This document shows positions 10,048 to 18,929 of a stretch of 64,000 nt of DNA, piece after piece. Both the position numbers and the translations under genes were made by a program. Under the pieces are notes generated by a model. The model saw only the letters and a list, made by a program, of their open reading frames with translations, was not told the origin of the DNA and did no database searches. Numbering within the stretch: the stretch's first letter is position 1; every line of letters begins with the position of its first letter. Location of the stretch: the NCBI RefSeq assembly GCF_004785795.1, contig NZ_SRRO01000001.1, forward strand, positions 2,976,001 through 3,040,000, read 5' to 3'. Source of the DNA: Nocardioides eburneiflavus (GTDB taxonomy: Bacteria > Actinomycetota > Actinomycetes > Propionibacteriales > Nocardioidaceae).

Positions 10048-10980
10048 ATGCCCGTCGCCATCCCTCCGGGACTGCTGGCCCAGCGGACGCTCGGGGAGGA
10101 CTGGGGTCGCTGGCTCGACCGGCTGCCCGGGCTCGCGGACGAGCTCCTGCACGCGTGGCACCTGCGTCCGACGGGCGACTCCCTGCACGGCTACTGCTCG
10201 CTGGTCGTGCCCGTGGCTGACGCCGACGGGGAGCCGGGCGCCCTCAAGATCAGCTTCGACGGCGACGAGGAGTCCCGCCACGAGGGCCTCGCGCTCCAGC
10301 ACTGGGGCGGTCGCGGCGCCGTACGGCTGCTGCGGGCGGACCCCCGCCGCCGCGCGCTGCTCCTCGACTGGCTACCCGGCCCGGACCTCGGTGACGCGTG
10401 GGACGTCGAGGCGTGCGAGGCGGTCGGCGGCCTCTACGCCCGCCTCCACGTCCCCGCGATGCCCCGGCTGGCGAGCCTCGGGTCGTACGTCGAACGCTGG
10501 CTGCGCGACCTCGACGAGCTCGGCCGCGACATCCCCGTCCCGCGGAGGTACGTCGAGCAGGCGCTGTCGCTGGGGCCGGAGCTGCTGGCGTCCGCGGGGA
10601 GCGCCGTGGTGGTGCACGGCGACCTCCACTACGCCAACGTGATGGCGGACGCGGCGGGGGAGTGGGTCGCCATCGACCCCAAGCCGATGGCCGGGGACCC
10701 GCACTACGAGCCCGCGCCCCTGCTGTGGAACCGGATGGACGAGCTGAGCGGTCCCGGAGCCGTCGGCTCCCTGCGCGCCGGGCTGCGCCGGCGCTTCCAC
10801 GCTGTCGTGGACGCGGCCGGCCTCGACGAGGACCGGGCGCGCGACTGGGTCGTCGTCCGCATGGTGCTGAACGCCGGCTGGACGATCCAGGACGCCCGGC
10901 GGGCGGATCGTCGCCCCAGTGCCGACGAGCGGATGTGGATCACCCGCTGCATCGCGATCATCAAGGCCGTGCAGGAGTGA
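10048..10980 (+). CDS. Aminoglycoside/hydroxyurea-type phosphotransferase (APH(6)-like)
   Basis: A 310-residue kinase-fold protein resembling streptomycin 6-kinases and hydroxyurea phosphotransferases. The catalytic loop is VVHGDLHYANVM near residue 190 (H-G-D-L-H-x-x-N) followed by the metal-binding IDPKP; the N terminus carries ALKISFDGDEES, with the nucleotide-binding Lys. The ending WITRCIAIIKAVQ also fits that family. Real substrates in environmental actinobacteria are often unknown, so resistance is a possibility, not a conclusion. Divergent from the XdhC-like gene (23-base gap) and upstream of the acyl-CoA ligase promoter region. Confidence 0.82.
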   Translation: MPVAIPPGLLAQRTLGEDWGRWLDRLPGLADELLHAWHLRPTGDSLHGYCSLVVPVADADGEPGALKISFDGDEESRHEGLALQHWGGRGAVRLLRADPRRRALLLDWLPGPDLGDAWDVEACEAVGGLYARLHVPAMPRLASLGSYVERWLRDLDELGRDIPVPRRYVEQALSLGPELLASAGSAVVVHGDLHYANVMADAAGEWVAIDPKPMAGDPHYEPAPLLWNRMDELSGPGAVGSLRAGLRRRFHAVVDAAGLDEDRARDWVVVRMVLNAGWTIQDARRADRRPSADERMWITRCIAIIKAVQE

Positions 10981-11049
10981 CGCCGGGGCGTCGGAATGGG
11001 CCGAAAGTCGGCTTCTGGGCTTCAGCACGTGAGAATTCGCCGTGTTTGC

Positions 11050-11061
11050 TACCGCTCGGTA
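11050..11061. promoter_or_regulatory. Probable operator TACCG-N2-CGGTA before the acyl-CoA ligase
   Basis: The 175-base gap before the ligase has a perfect 5-bp-arm palindrome, TACCGCTCGGTA, followed by TAGGTTACA about 12 bases later, which could be a -10 region. Palindromes of this kind are typical TetR-family operators near fatty-acid genes in actinobacteria (family knowledge); no TetR gene is nearby, so the regulator would be encoded elsewhere (inference). Confidence 0.4.
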
Positions 11062-11155
11062 AACCCCGTGATCTAGGTTACAGCCCAAGTCAGCCAGCAC
11101 GCCCCCGCTGTGTGGCGCCGCCGCGTCACGCCTTCGACGAATGAGTAGGTAACAG

Positions 11156-12997
11156 ATGCCGATCACCATCGACACGGCGTTCCTCGACACGATGCCCCCC
11201 AACGTGGCCGTCCAGTTCTTCGACCGGGTCTCCGCGACCCCCGACGCCGAGGCCTTCCGGTTCCCGCGCGGCGAGGCCTGGGAGTCGGTCACGTGGAAGC
11301 AGGCCGGCGACAAGGTCGAGGCGCTCGCCGCCGGCCTGATCGCGCTCGGTGTCGAGCCCGAGCAGCGCGTCGGCATCGCGTCCGGCACGCGCTACGAGTG
11401 GATCCTCGCCGACCTCGCGATCATGTGCGCGGCCGGTGCCACCACGACGGTCTACCCGACCACCAACGCCGAGGACACCGTCTACATCCTCGGCGACTCC
11501 GAGAGCCGCGTGGTCTTCGCCGAGGACGACGAGCAGCTCGCCAAGCTCACCGCCCACCGCTCCGAGCTGCCGCACGTCACGAAGGTCGTGACCTTCGACC
11601 CTTCGACAGGCTCAGGACGAGGGGCAGAACAAGGGGACTGGGTGATCACCCTCGACGACCTCGCCGCCCTGGGCGCCGAGAAGCTCGCCGCCGAGCCCGA
11701 CGTGGTGCGTACGACGTCGCAGGCCATCCGCCCCGACCAGCTCGCCACCCTCATCTACACCTCCGGCACGACCGGGCGCCCCAAGGGCGTGCGGCTGCGG
11801 CACGCCTCCTGGGTCTACGAGGGCGAAGCCATCAAGGCCCAGGACATCCTGTCCCGGGACGACCTGGAGTTCCGCTGGCTGCCCCTCGCACACTCGTTCG
11901 GCAAGGTGCTCATGTCGGTGCAGCTGGCCATCGGCTTCCCGTGTGCCATCGACGGTCGCGTCGAGAAGATCGTGGACAACCTGGGTGTGGTCAAGCCGAC
12001 CTTCATGGGTGCCGCTCCGCGCATCTTCGAGAAGGCCCACGGTCGCGTCGTGACCATGACCGCGGCCGAGGGCGGCGCCAAGGAGAAGATCTTCAAGAAG
12101 GCCTTCCAGGTCGGCCTCGAGGTCGAGCGCCTCAAGCGCGAGGGCAAGTCGGTGCCGATCGGCCTCAAGGTGCAGCACGGCCTGTTCGACAAGCTCGTCT
12201 TCAGCAAGGTCCGCGACCGCTTCGGCGGGCGGGTGCGCTTCTTCATCTCCGGCGCAGCTGCCCTCAACCGGGACATCGCCGAGTGGTTCAACGCCGCCGG
12301 CATCGTGATCCTCGAGGGCTACGGCATGACCGAGAACTCCGCCGGCGCAACGGTCAACCACCCCGACGACAACCGCATCGGGACCGTCGGTCGGGCCTTC
12401 CCGGGCGCCGAGGTGAGGATCGGCGACGGTGACGAGGTGCTGCTCCGTGGCCCCCACATCATGGACGGCTACCACAACCTCCCGGAGGAGACGGCCAAGG
12501 CGCTCGACGCCGACGGGTGGCTGCACACGGGTGACAAGGGCTCGCTCGACGCCGACGGCTTCCTCACCATCACGGGCCGGATCAAGGAGCTCTTCAAGAC
12601 CTCCGGAGGCAAGTACATCGCCCCGCCGGCGATCGAGTCGAAGTTCAAGGCCATCTGCCCCTACGCCAGCCAGTTCATGGTCTTCGGCGACGAGCGCAAC
12701 TACTGCGTCGCGCTCGTCACGCTCGACCCGGACGCGATGGCGGGCTGGGCCGAGGAGAACGGCATGAGTGGCGCCTCCTACACCGAGATCGTGCAGTCCG
12801 ACGCGGTGCAGAAGATGGTCGGCGACTACGTCAACGAGCTCAACACCCACCTCAACCGGTGGGAGACCATCAAGAAGTGGAAGCTCCTCGACCACGACCT
12901 CACGGTCGAGTCGGGTGAGCTGACGCCGTCGATGAAGGTCAAGCGCAACGTCGTGCAGGACAACAACAAGGCGCTCATCGAGGAGATGTACGCCTGA
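11156..12997 (+). CDS. Long-chain acyl-CoA synthetase (AMP-dependent, FadD15-like)
   Basis: A 613-residue adenylate-forming ligase that activates fatty acids to acyl-CoA through an acyl-AMP intermediate. Motifs: P-loop LIYTSGTTGRPKGV (residues ~198-211), GYGMTEN (A5, near residue 385), TGDKGSLDADGF and GRIKELFKTSGGKYI (A8 hinge), with the C-terminal lid Lys in LTPSMKVKRN. Normal length for the long-chain FACL group. A start at the ATG 11156 follows the sequence GAGTAGGTAACAG. Oddity: a short insert near residues 148-157 is encoded by a dispersed repeat (see 11599). Followed by a strong hairpin at 13012. Confidence 0.93.
   Translation: MPITIDTAFLDTMPPNVAVQFFDRVSATPDAEAFRFPRGEAWESVTWKQAGDKVEALAAGLIALGVEPEQRVGIASGTRYEWILADLAIMCAAGATTTVYPTTNAEDTVYILGDSESRVVFAEDDEQLAKLTAHRSELPHVTKVVTFDPSTGSGRGAEQGDWVITLDDLAALGAEKLAAEPDVVRTTSQAIRPDQLATLIYTSGTTGRPKGVRLRHASWVYEGEAIKAQDILSRDDLEFRWLPLAHSFGKVLMSVQLAIGFPCAIDGRVEKIVDNLGVVKPTFMGAAPRIFEKAHGRVVTMTAAEGGAKEKIFKKAFQVGLEVERLKREGKSVPIGLKVQHGLFDKLVFSKVRDRFGGRVRFFISGAAALNRDIAEWFNAAGIVILEGYGMTENSAGATVNHPDDNRIGTVGRAFPGAEVRIGDGDEVLLRGPHIMDGYHNLPEETAKALDADGWLHTGDKGSLDADGFLTITGRIKELFKTSGGKYIAPPAIESKFKAICPYASQFMVFGDERNYCVALVTLDPDAMAGWAEENGMSGASYTEIVQSDAVQKMVGDYVNELNTHLNRWETIKKWKLLDHDLTVESGELTPSMKVKRNVVQDNNKALIEEMYA
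11599..11624 (+). repeat. Dispersed CCCTTCGACAGGCTCAGG-type repeat inside a coding sequence
   Basis: The stretch CCCTTCGACAGGCTCAGGAC and the following GAGGGG form a hairpin-capable element (CCT..AGG arms) of a kind common between genes in actinobacterial and other genomes. Here it lies inside the acyl-CoA ligase, in frame, coding DPSTGSGRGAE in a surface loop where related ligases have no such residues (from family memory). A related CCCTTCGCTCCGCTCAGGG copy sits at 14431-14449. Confidence 0.55.
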
Positions 12998-13011
12998 CGC
13001 GTCGTCGCAGG

Positions 13012-13043
13012 ACGGGTGCCGGTGGATCGCCGCCGGCACCCGT
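13012..13043 (+). terminator. Stem-loop terminator after the acyl-CoA ligase
   Basis: Perfect 11-bp inverted repeat ACGGGTGCCGG / CCGGCACCCGT with a 10-base loop, starting 15 bases after the ligase stop. A long U tract is missing, as is usual for high-GC actinobacterial terminators. Confidence 0.65.
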
Positions 13044-13073
13044 TCGGCGTTTCGGGCGTGGTTGGATACCGGC

Positions 13074-14291
13074 GTGCCCCCCGCGCAACCCGACGGCGAC
13101 GTCGCCCCCGAGGACGGCCTGCTGCCCGACGAGGCATGGGCCGAGTTCGGCTCCAGGCCGTTCGGCCTCTACGTCCACGTCCCGTTCTGCTCGGTGCGGT
13201 GCGGCTACTGCGACTTCAACACCTACACCGCCTACGAGCTCGGTGACGAGGTGGGCGCGAGCCGGTCGTTGTACGCCGAGGCGGCGATCCGCGAGATCCG
13301 GTTCGCCCGCCAGGTGCTGGGCCACCGTGACGTGCCGATCGAGACGATCTTCTTCGGCGGCGGCACGCCGACGCTGCTGAAGCCTGCCGACCTCGGCGCC
13401 ATCGTCGCCAGCGCGGCGGCCGAGTTCGGGCTGGTCGACGACGTCGAGATCACCACCGAGGCCAACCCCGACAGCGTCGCGGCCTGGGACCTCGACGAGC
13501 TGCGCACCGCCGGTTTCAACCGGATCAGCTTCGGCATGCAGTCGGCGGTCGACCACGTCCTGCGCACGCTGGATCGCACCCACGACCCGATGCGGGTGCC
13601 GGCCGTGGTGGAGTGGGCCCGGCAGGCGGGGTTCGAGGACATCTCCCTCGACCTGATCTACGGCACGCCGGGGGAGTCGCTCGCCGACTGGGAGACGTCG
13701 GTGGACGCAGCCCTCGGGTGTCGCCCCGACCACGTCTCGGCCTACTCCCTCATCGTCGAGGAGGGCACCGCGATGGGACGGCAGGTCGCCCGCGGCGAGC
13801 TGCCGATGCCCGACGAGGACGACCTCGCCGACAAGTACCACCTCGTCGACGAGAAGCTCTCCGCCGCCGGGATGGGCTGGTACGAGGTGTCCAACTGGGC
13901 GACCTCGCCCGACCACTGGTGCCGCCACAACCTCCTCTACTGGACCGGCGGCCACTGGTGGGGCGTCGGGCCCGGCGCGCACTCGCACGTCGGCGGGGTG
14001 CGCTGGTGGAACGTCAAGCACCCGGCCGCCTACGCCGAGCGGCTCGCGCGCGGGGTCTCGCCCGCGCTGGCCCGCGAGGTGCTCGGCTACCACGACCAGC
14101 GGGTCGAGCGGATCATGCTCGAGATCCGGCTCGTCGAGGGGCTCCCGGTCACCGCCCTCGACGCCTCGGGGCGCTCGCACGTCGCCCGCATGGTCGCCGA
14201 CGGCCTCGTCGAGCTCTCCGCCGAGCGCCTGGTCCTGACCCAGCGCGGCCGCCTGCTCGCCGACGCCGTGGTCCGCGACCTCACCGACTGA
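13074..14291 (+). CDS. hemW: HemW, radical-SAM heme chaperone (coproporphyrinogen oxidase-like)
   Basis: A 405-residue radical-SAM protein. The cluster motif HVPFCSVRCGYCDF (CxxxCxxC, residues ~36-49) binds the 4Fe-4S cluster; FFGGGTPTLL is the SAM-binding GGTP motif. HemW proteins, once annotated as oxygen-independent coproporphyrinogen oxidase, insert heme into respiratory enzymes; the real oxidase HemN has a further Cys in the cluster motif (CxxxCxxCxC) that is absent here. I take the GTG at 13074 (reading PPAQPDGDVAP, the usual actinobacterial opening) over the upstream TTG at 13062. It normally sits close to lepA, DUF3097 and hrcA, as here. Confidence 0.93.
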   Translation: MPPAQPDGDVAPEDGLLPDEAWAEFGSRPFGLYVHVPFCSVRCGYCDFNTYTAYELGDEVGASRSLYAEAAIREIRFARQVLGHRDVPIETIFFGGGTPTLLKPADLGAIVASAAAEFGLVDDVEITTEANPDSVAAWDLDELRTAGFNRISFGMQSAVDHVLRTLDRTHDPMRVPAVVEWARQAGFEDISLDLIYGTPGESLADWETSVDAALGCRPDHVSAYSLIVEEGTAMGRQVARGELPMPDEDDLADKYHLVDEKLSAAGMGWYEVSNWATSPDHWCRHNLLYWTGGHWWGVGPGAHSHVGGVRWWNVKHPAAYAERLARGVSPALAREVLGYHDQRVERIMLEIRLVEGLPVTALDASGRSHVARMVADGLVELSAERLVLTQRGRLLADAVVRDLTD

Positions 14292-14301
14292 GCACTGCTT
14301 C

Positions 14302-14449
14302 GCTGGTCGAGGAAGGCGCTCTGGCGCCTGTCACGAGACCCGGCTGGTCCGCGGGTTTCGAGACGGGTCGGCCAGTCCTTCGCTTCGCCCAGGCCTGTCC
14401 GAGCCCTCCTCGACCTCCCGACCTCGTCAGCCCTTCGCTCCGCTCAGGG
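14302..14449. repeat. Composite intergenic repeat block (GCTGGTCGAGGA / GGTTTCGAGACGG / CCCTTCGCTCCGCTCAGGG)
   Basis: The hemW-DUF3097 gap is made of repeat units: GCTGGTCGAGGA, an AGGCGC-N3-GCGCCT-like hairpin, GGTTTCGAGACGG at 14354, and CCCTTCGCTCCGCTCAGGG at 14431-14449, which enters the 3' end of the DUF3097 gene. Such blocks are common in Nocardioides intergenic regions. The genes are convergent, so the block also occupies the terminator position for both. Confidence 0.55.
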
Positions 14450-15292
14450 CTGGGTCGTGAAGTCGATGAGCTCCTCCACGCGGCCCAGGAGGGCGGGCTC
14501 GAGGTCGGCGAAGGACGTGACCCGGCCGAGGATGTGCTTCCAGGCGCGCGCGATGTCGGCCTGGTCGCGGTGGGGCCACCCGAGCTGCTGGCAGGTGCCG
14601 GTCTTCCAGTCGATGCCCTTCGGGACGTGCGGCCAGCGCGGGATCCCGAGGCGGTCGGGCTTGACCGCCTGCCAGACGTCGATGAACGGGTGCCCGACGA
14701 CGAGCACGTGCTTGCCGACGGGGGAGCGCGCGATGCCCTGCGCGATCCGCGCCTCCTTCGACCCCGGGACCAGGTGGTCGACGAGCACGCCGACGCGGCG
14801 CTGCGGACCCGGCTTGAAGTCGCGCAGGTGGTCGGCCAGGTCGTCGACGCCGCCGAGGTACTCCACGACGACGCCCTCGATGCGCAGGTCGTCGCCCCAG
14901 ACCTTCTCGACGAGCTCGGCGTCGTGGCGGCCCTCGACGAAGATCCGGCTGGCCCGGGCCACGCGGGCCCGCGCGTTGGGCACCGCGACGGAGCCCGAGG
15001 CCGTACGGGTGGGTGCGGCGGGTGCGCCGGCCCGGACGGGACGGGTGAGGACCACGGGCCTGCCCTCGAGCAGGAAGCCGGGGCCGAGGGGGAACGTACG
15101 GCGCTTCCCGCGCCGGTCCTCCAGCGTCAGGGTGTCGATGTCGCGATCGATCGCGACGACCTCGCCGCACCAGTCCGTGGTCACCTCCTCGACGACCATG
15201 CCGAGCTCGGTGGGCATCTCGGTGGCGCGACCGTTCCTGGGGACACGCCAGTCGCCGGAGAGGACGTCGGTTCCGTAGCGATCCTGAGGCAC
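14444..15292 (-). CDS. DUF3097 family protein
   Basis: A 282-residue actinobacterial conserved protein of unknown function. It opens with YGTDVLSGDWRVPR, has a basic TLEDRRGKRRTFPLG stretch, then a segment resembling a Toprim-like fold: IFVEGRHDAELVEKVWGDD (Glu in strand 1, residues ~120-138) and VLVDHLVPGSKEARIA with acidic residues. This suggests nucleic-acid-related metal chemistry, as an inference. The gene is usually next to hemW or hrcA in actinobacteria, as here. The final codons overlap a dispersed repeat. Confidence 0.85.
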   Translation of the reverse strand: MPQDRYGTDVLSGDWRVPRNGRATEMPTELGMVVEEVTTDWCGEVVAIDRDIDTLTLEDRRGKRRTFPLGPGFLLEGRPVVLTRPVRAGAPAAPTRTASGSVAVPNARARVARASRIFVEGRHDAELVEKVWGDDLRIEGVVVEYLGGVDDLADHLRDFKPGPQRRVGVLVDHLVPGSKEARIAQGIARSPVGKHVLVVGHPFIDVWQAVKPDRLGIPRWPHVPKGIDWKTGTCQQLGWPHRDQADIARAWKHILGRVTSFADLEPALLGRVEELIDFTTQP

Positions 15293-15360
15293 CGGTCCAC
15301 GTTAGGCGGCCGACGGCTCGAGACGGTGGTGGCACGCCGTGCGGTACCCATGACCCCTCG

Positions 15361-15390
15361 TCGGCTCACTCCTCGTCGGCTCACTCCTCG
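15361..15390. repeat. 15-bp tandem duplication at a stop codon
   Basis: Two exact copies of TCGGCTCACTCCTCG (15361-15375 and 15376-15390). On the minus strand each encodes the end GAGGAGTGA, so the stop of the acidic protein exists twice in the same frame. Looks like a recent slippage duplication. Confidence 0.8.
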
Positions 15391-15734
15391 TCGGAGGAGT
15401 CACCGGCGGGGGTGTCGCCGGCACCGTCGCCCTGGGTGGGCGCCTGGCTCGCGCCGTCGTCGTTGCCGAGGTCCTCCTGGGTGGCGTCCATCTCGAGCTC
15501 CTCGCGGCTCTTGGTCTCCTCCGCGTCCGGGTCGAGGGGCTCGGCCAGCGGGTTGTCCTCGCCGGGCTGGAGGTCCTCGGGGAGCTGGTCGTCGGAGATG
15601 CCGCCGAGGCTCGCGTCGTCGGGCGCCGCGGAGTCGCCGGAGTGGTCGGAGTCGGCGGGGCTCGTGCCGCTCCCGGCCTTGGGCGTGTCGGTCGACTCGG
15701 GGTTGTCGGTCTGGGACTCGCTGTTCTCGGTCAT
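15381..15734 (-). CDS. Small acidic, disordered hypothetical protein
   Basis: A 117-residue protein rich in Asp, Glu, Ser, Thr, Gly and Pro with almost no hydrophobic clusters, so probably intrinsically disordered. There is no signal peptide, membrane segment or recognisable domain. Third-position GC is high and the frame starts with an ATG at 15732-15734, which supports real coding. Function unknown. It lies in the same direction between the DUF3097 gene and the MBL-fold gene. Its stop codon lies in a 15-bp tandem duplication. Confidence 0.6.
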   Translation of the reverse strand: MTENSESQTDNPESTDTPKAGSGTSPADSDHSGDSAAPDDASLGGISDDQLPEDLQPGEDNPLAEPLDPDAEETKSREELEMDATQEDLGNDDGASQAPTQGDGAGDTPAGDSSDEE

Positions 15735-15790
15735 GTGCCAGTCCTACCCATCCGGCCCGCACCGGGCCAGCCCCGTGGGGGTGGGACGGC

Positions 15791-16654
15791 TCAGACCAGG
15801 GGGAGGCGCTTCTGGCTGCGCGGCAGGTGCTCGTAGCCGAGGCGTACGGCGCTCTCCAGCAGCGCCGGGTCCCACGGCCACTCGCCCTGCGCGAGCGCCT
15901 GCGACCGGGGGACGCCGCGGGAGGCCAGGTCCCGGATCGTCTCGGCGATCACGCCGAGGTCGACGCGCTGGTCCTGCACGAAGGCCTTGTCGACGACATT
16001 GCCGTGCCCGGGGACCACGACCGTGGCGTCGGTCATCAGCCCGAGCACGAGGTCGAGCGTCGTCGGCCACTCCAGGGGCCACGAGTCGCCGCCGATGAAG
16101 GGCGGGTCGGACTCCTCGACCAGGTCGCCGCCCAGCAGCACGTCCGCGTCGGGCACGCGTACGACGAGGTCGCCGGCCGTGTGCCCGCGGCCGGGGTGGA
16201 TCAGCTCGACGGCGCGGTCCCCGAGGTCCAGCTGGACCGCCGAGGAGAACGTGTGGGTGGGCAGGCGCAGGGTCGTCGCGAGGATCTCCTCGCGGCGCGG
16301 GTCGTCGAGGTCCTGCTCGTAGCGGGCGAACGTGTGGCGGGCCGAGACCTCCATGTGCTCGGCCGCCCAGTCGGTGGCGTGGATCGGCACGTCGCCGAGC
16401 TGCTCGACCATGGTGGCGTTGCCGAAGTGGTGGTCCCAGTGCTCGTGGGTGTTGACCAGGCCCGTCAACGGTCCCGCGCCCAGGCGGCGTACGTCGTCGG
16501 CGACCCGGCGGGCCTCGGCGGCGGAGCCGTGCGTGTCGACCATCAGCAGGCCGTCGGAGCCGCCGACGAGCGTGATGTTGACGTGCATCCAGTCGTAGTG
16601 CGCCACCCACACCCGCGGCGCGACCTCGGTGAAGCGGGGAGTGGAGTCGGGCAT
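15791..16654 (-). CDS. MBL-fold metallo-hydrolase
   Basis: A 287-residue metallo-beta-lactamase-fold hydrolase. The zinc-binding motif is [11 protein letters not shown] (HxHxDH, residues ~66-76), with further ligands in [11 protein letters not shown] and the Asp of LLGGDLV, and the last His in [10 protein letters not shown]. This is the glyoxalase II / SoxH-like arrangement; the substrate is unknown. The start is the ATG at 16652-16654, directly opposite the CIRCE-controlled hrcA promoter region (divergent, 88 bases), so the two may share regulation (inference). Confidence 0.87.
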   Translation of the reverse strand: MPDSTPRFTEVAPRVWVAHYDWMHVNITLVGGSDGLLMVDTHGSAAEARRVADDVRRLGAGPLTGLVNTHEHWDHHFGNATMVEQLGDVPIHATDWAAEHMEVSARHTFARYEQDLDDPRREEILATTLRLPTHTFSSAVQLDLGDRAVELIHPGRGHTAGDLVVRVPDADVLLGGDLVEESDPPFIGGDSWPLEWPTTLDLVLGLMTDATVVVPGHGNVVDKAFVQDQRVDLGVIAETIRDLASRGVPRSQALAQGEWPWDPALLESAVRLGYEHLPRSQKRLPLV

Positions 16655-16683
16655 GCCCGGGAGCCTACGGTTCCCTTGTAGAG

Positions 16684-16710
16684 TTGGCACTCCGGGCGAA
16701 CGAGTGCCAA
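16684..16710. promoter_or_regulatory. CIRCE operator (HrcA binding site)
   Basis: TTGGCACTC-N9-GAGTGCCAA, a perfect 9-bp inverted repeat with the canonical 9-base spacer; consensus is TTAGCACTC-N9-GAGTGCTAA. It lies 32 bases before the hrcA ATG, implying autorepression of hrcA-dnaJ-(rsmE) by HrcA and induction at heat shock. Confidence 0.95.
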
Positions 16711-16742
16711 CAACCGGATCCGACGTGCAGAGGAGGGGCTCG

Positions 16743-17765
16743 ATGGTGGACGACCGCAAGCTCGACGTGCTCCGCGCGATCGTGGAGGACTACGTCGCCA
16801 CCGAGGAGCCCGTCGGCTCCAAGGCGCTCGTCGAGAGGCACGGCCTCGGTGTCTCGCCGGCCACCGTCCGCAACGACATGGCGGCGCTCGAGGACGAGGG
16901 CTACATCCACCAGCCCCACACGAGTGCCGGCCGGGTCCCGACCGACAAGGGCTACCGGCTCTTCGTCGACAAGCTCGCCACCCTCAAGCCGATGAGCGTC
17001 GCCGAGCGGCGGGCGATCTCGACGCTGCTCGACGGCGCCGTCGACCTCGACGACGTGGTGCAGAAGTCGGTGCGCCTGCTGAGCCAGCTGACCCGCCAGG
17101 TCGCGATCGTCCAGTACCCGACGCTCTCGCGGTCCACGGTCCGCCACATCGAGCTCGTCCTGCTGACGTCGACCCGCGTGATGGTGATCCTGATCCTCAG
17201 CACCGGCCGGGTCGAGCAGCGCCTCGTCGAGCTCGACGAGGCGATCGTCGACACCGACCTCGCCGAGCTGCGGGTCGCGGTCAACCAGGCCTGCGCAGGC
17301 GTGCAGATCGCGGCCGCCGCGGCCGCGCTCGGCGACCTGCCCGACGCCGTACGCCCCGCGCACGCCGACTCGGCCCGCGCCATCGTGGGCGTGCTCACCG
17401 AGGCGATGTCCGACCACCGCAACGACGAGCGCGTCGCGGTCGGCGGCACCGCCAACCTCGCCCGCTACGGCGACTTCGACACCGCCGTCCGGCCGCTGCT
17501 CGAGGCGCTCGAGGAGCACGTCGTGCTGCTCAAGCTCCTCGGGGAGTCGGGCACCGACGCCCTCACCGTGCGCATCGGCCACGAGGGCCCCTACTCCGAG
17601 CTCGCGGCCACCAGCGTCGTGGCCACCGGATACGGCCCGCAGGAGTTCCACCTCGGCTCCCTCGGCGTCGTCGGCCCCACCCGCATGGACTACCCCGGAT
17701 CCATGGCAGCCGTGCGCGCGGTCGCGCGCTACGTCTCCCGGATCCTCGATGAAGGAAACCAGTGA
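16743..17765 (+). CDS. hrcA: Heat-inducible transcriptional repressor HrcA
   Basis: A 340-residue repressor that binds CIRCE with help from GroEL. The N-terminal winged helix is clear ([20 protein letters not shown] at residues ~9-28, then [20 protein letters not shown]), followed by the [14 protein letters not shown] family signature and a GAF-like dimerisation domain. Start is the ATG at 16743, after AGGAGGGGC, a strong ribosome-binding site. A CIRCE site overlaps its promoter. Its TGA overlaps the dnaJ GTG by 4 bases. Confidence 0.97.
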   Translation: MVDDRKLDVLRAIVEDYVATEEPVGSKALVERHGLGVSPATVRNDMAALEDEGYIHQPHTSAGRVPTDKGYRLFVDKLATLKPMSVAERRAISTLLDGAVDLDDVVQKSVRLLSQLTRQVAIVQYPTLSRSTVRHIELVLLTSTRVMVILILSTGRVEQRLVELDEAIVDTDLAELRVAVNQACAGVQIAAAAAALGDLPDAVRPAHADSARAIVGVLTEAMSDHRNDERVAVGGTANLARYGDFDTAVRPLLEALEEHVVLLKLLGESGTDALTVRIGHEGPYSELAATSVVATGYGPQEFHLGSLGVVGPTRMDYPGSMAAVRAVARYVSRILDEGNQ

Positions 17766-18925
17766 CCCAGGACCCCTACGAGATCCTCGGCGTCTCGCGT
17801 GACGCCGGCGCCGACGACATCAAGAAGGCCTACCGCAAGCTCGCGCGGCAGCTCCACCCGGACGTCAACCCGGACCCGGCCACGCAGGAGCGCTTCAAGG
17901 ACGTCTCCCGCGCCTACGAGGTGCTCAGCGACCCCGGCAAGCGCGCGGCGTACGACCGCGGCGGCGACGCGTTCAGCCAGGGCTTCGGTGGCGCCGGGCA
18001 GGGCTTCAGCTTCACCGACATCATGGACGCGTTCTTCGGCGGCGGGGCTCCGGGCGCCGGTCAGTCGCGCGGCCCGCGCTCGCGGGCACGTCGCGGCCAG
18101 GACGCCCTGATCCGCCTCGACGTCGAGCTCGCCGAGGCCGCCTTCGGCGTCACCCGCGACCTCAAGGTCGACACGGCGCTGCGCTGCGAGGCGTGCGAGG
18201 GCGAGGGCACCGCGCCGGGCACGAAGCCCACCGCCTGCGAGACCTGCCACGGCCAGGGCGAGGTCGCCGTCGTGCAGCGCTCGTTCCTCGGCGAGATCCG
18301 TACGCTCCGCCCGTGCGCGGCCTGCCGCGGCTACGGCTCGATCATCCCCGACCCGTGCCGCGAGTGCTCCGGCGACGGCCGGGTCCGGTCGCGTCGCACC
18401 CTGACGGTGAAGATCCCCGCCGGCGTCGACCACGGCACCCGCGTCCAGCTCACCGGCCAGGGCGAGGTCGGTCCCGGCGGCGGTGCCGCCGGTGACCTCT
18501 ACGTCGAGATCCACGTCGCACCGCACCCGACCTTCACCCGCAACGGCAGCGACCTCCACACCACGATCTCGCTGCCGATGACGGCGGCCGCGCTCGGCAC
18601 CCAGCTGACGCTGCCGCTGCTCGAGGCGGACCTGCCGACGTCCGAGGGCTCGGAGACGGCCACGACCTACGACCTCGAGGTCCGCCCGGGCACCCAGTCG
18701 GGCAGCGAGCAGGTGATCCGCGGCTTCGGGGTGCCCAGCCTGCGCGGCGGTCGCGGAGACCTGGTGGTCAGCATCTCCGTCGACACCCCGACCCGCCTCG
18801 ACCCGCGCCAGGAGGAGCTGCTGCGCGAGCTCGCGGCGATCCGCGGCGAGGAGTCGCCCGACGGCCAGGTCGAGGCTCCGCACAAGTCGATGTTCGGACG
18901 CCTGCGCGACGCCTTCCAGGGCTGA
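17762..18925 (+). CDS. dnaJ: Chaperone DnaJ (DnaJ2 type, downstream of hrcA)
   Basis: A 387-residue Hsp40 co-chaperone that stimulates DnaK. J-domain at residues 3-67 with the conserved His-Pro-Asp (LHPDVNPD), a Gly/Phe-rich linker (GFGGAGQGF), four CxxCxGxG zinc repeats ([32 protein letters not shown], residues ~140-215) and the C-terminal substrate-binding domains. Starts at GTG 17762, overlapping the hrcA stop, so coupled. This is the second, HrcA-linked DnaJ of actinobacteria; the dnaK-linked copy is not in the window. Confidence 0.97.
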   Translation: MTQDPYEILGVSRDAGADDIKKAYRKLARQLHPDVNPDPATQERFKDVSRAYEVLSDPGKRAAYDRGGDAFSQGFGGAGQGFSFTDIMDAFFGGGAPGAGQSRGPRSRARRGQDALIRLDVELAEAAFGVTRDLKVDTALRCEACEGEGTAPGTKPTACETCHGQGEVAVVQRSFLGEIRTLRPCAACRGYGSIIPDPCRECSGDGRVRSRRTLTVKIPAGVDHGTRVQLTGQGEVGPGGGAAGDLYVEIHVAPHPTFTRNGSDLHTTISLPMTAAALGTQLTLPLLEADLPTSEGSETATTYDLEVRPGTQSGSEQVIRGFGVPSLRGGRGDLVVSISVDTPTRLDPRQEELLRELAAIRGEESPDGQVEAPHKSMFGRLRDAFQG

Positions 18926-18929
18926 GCCC

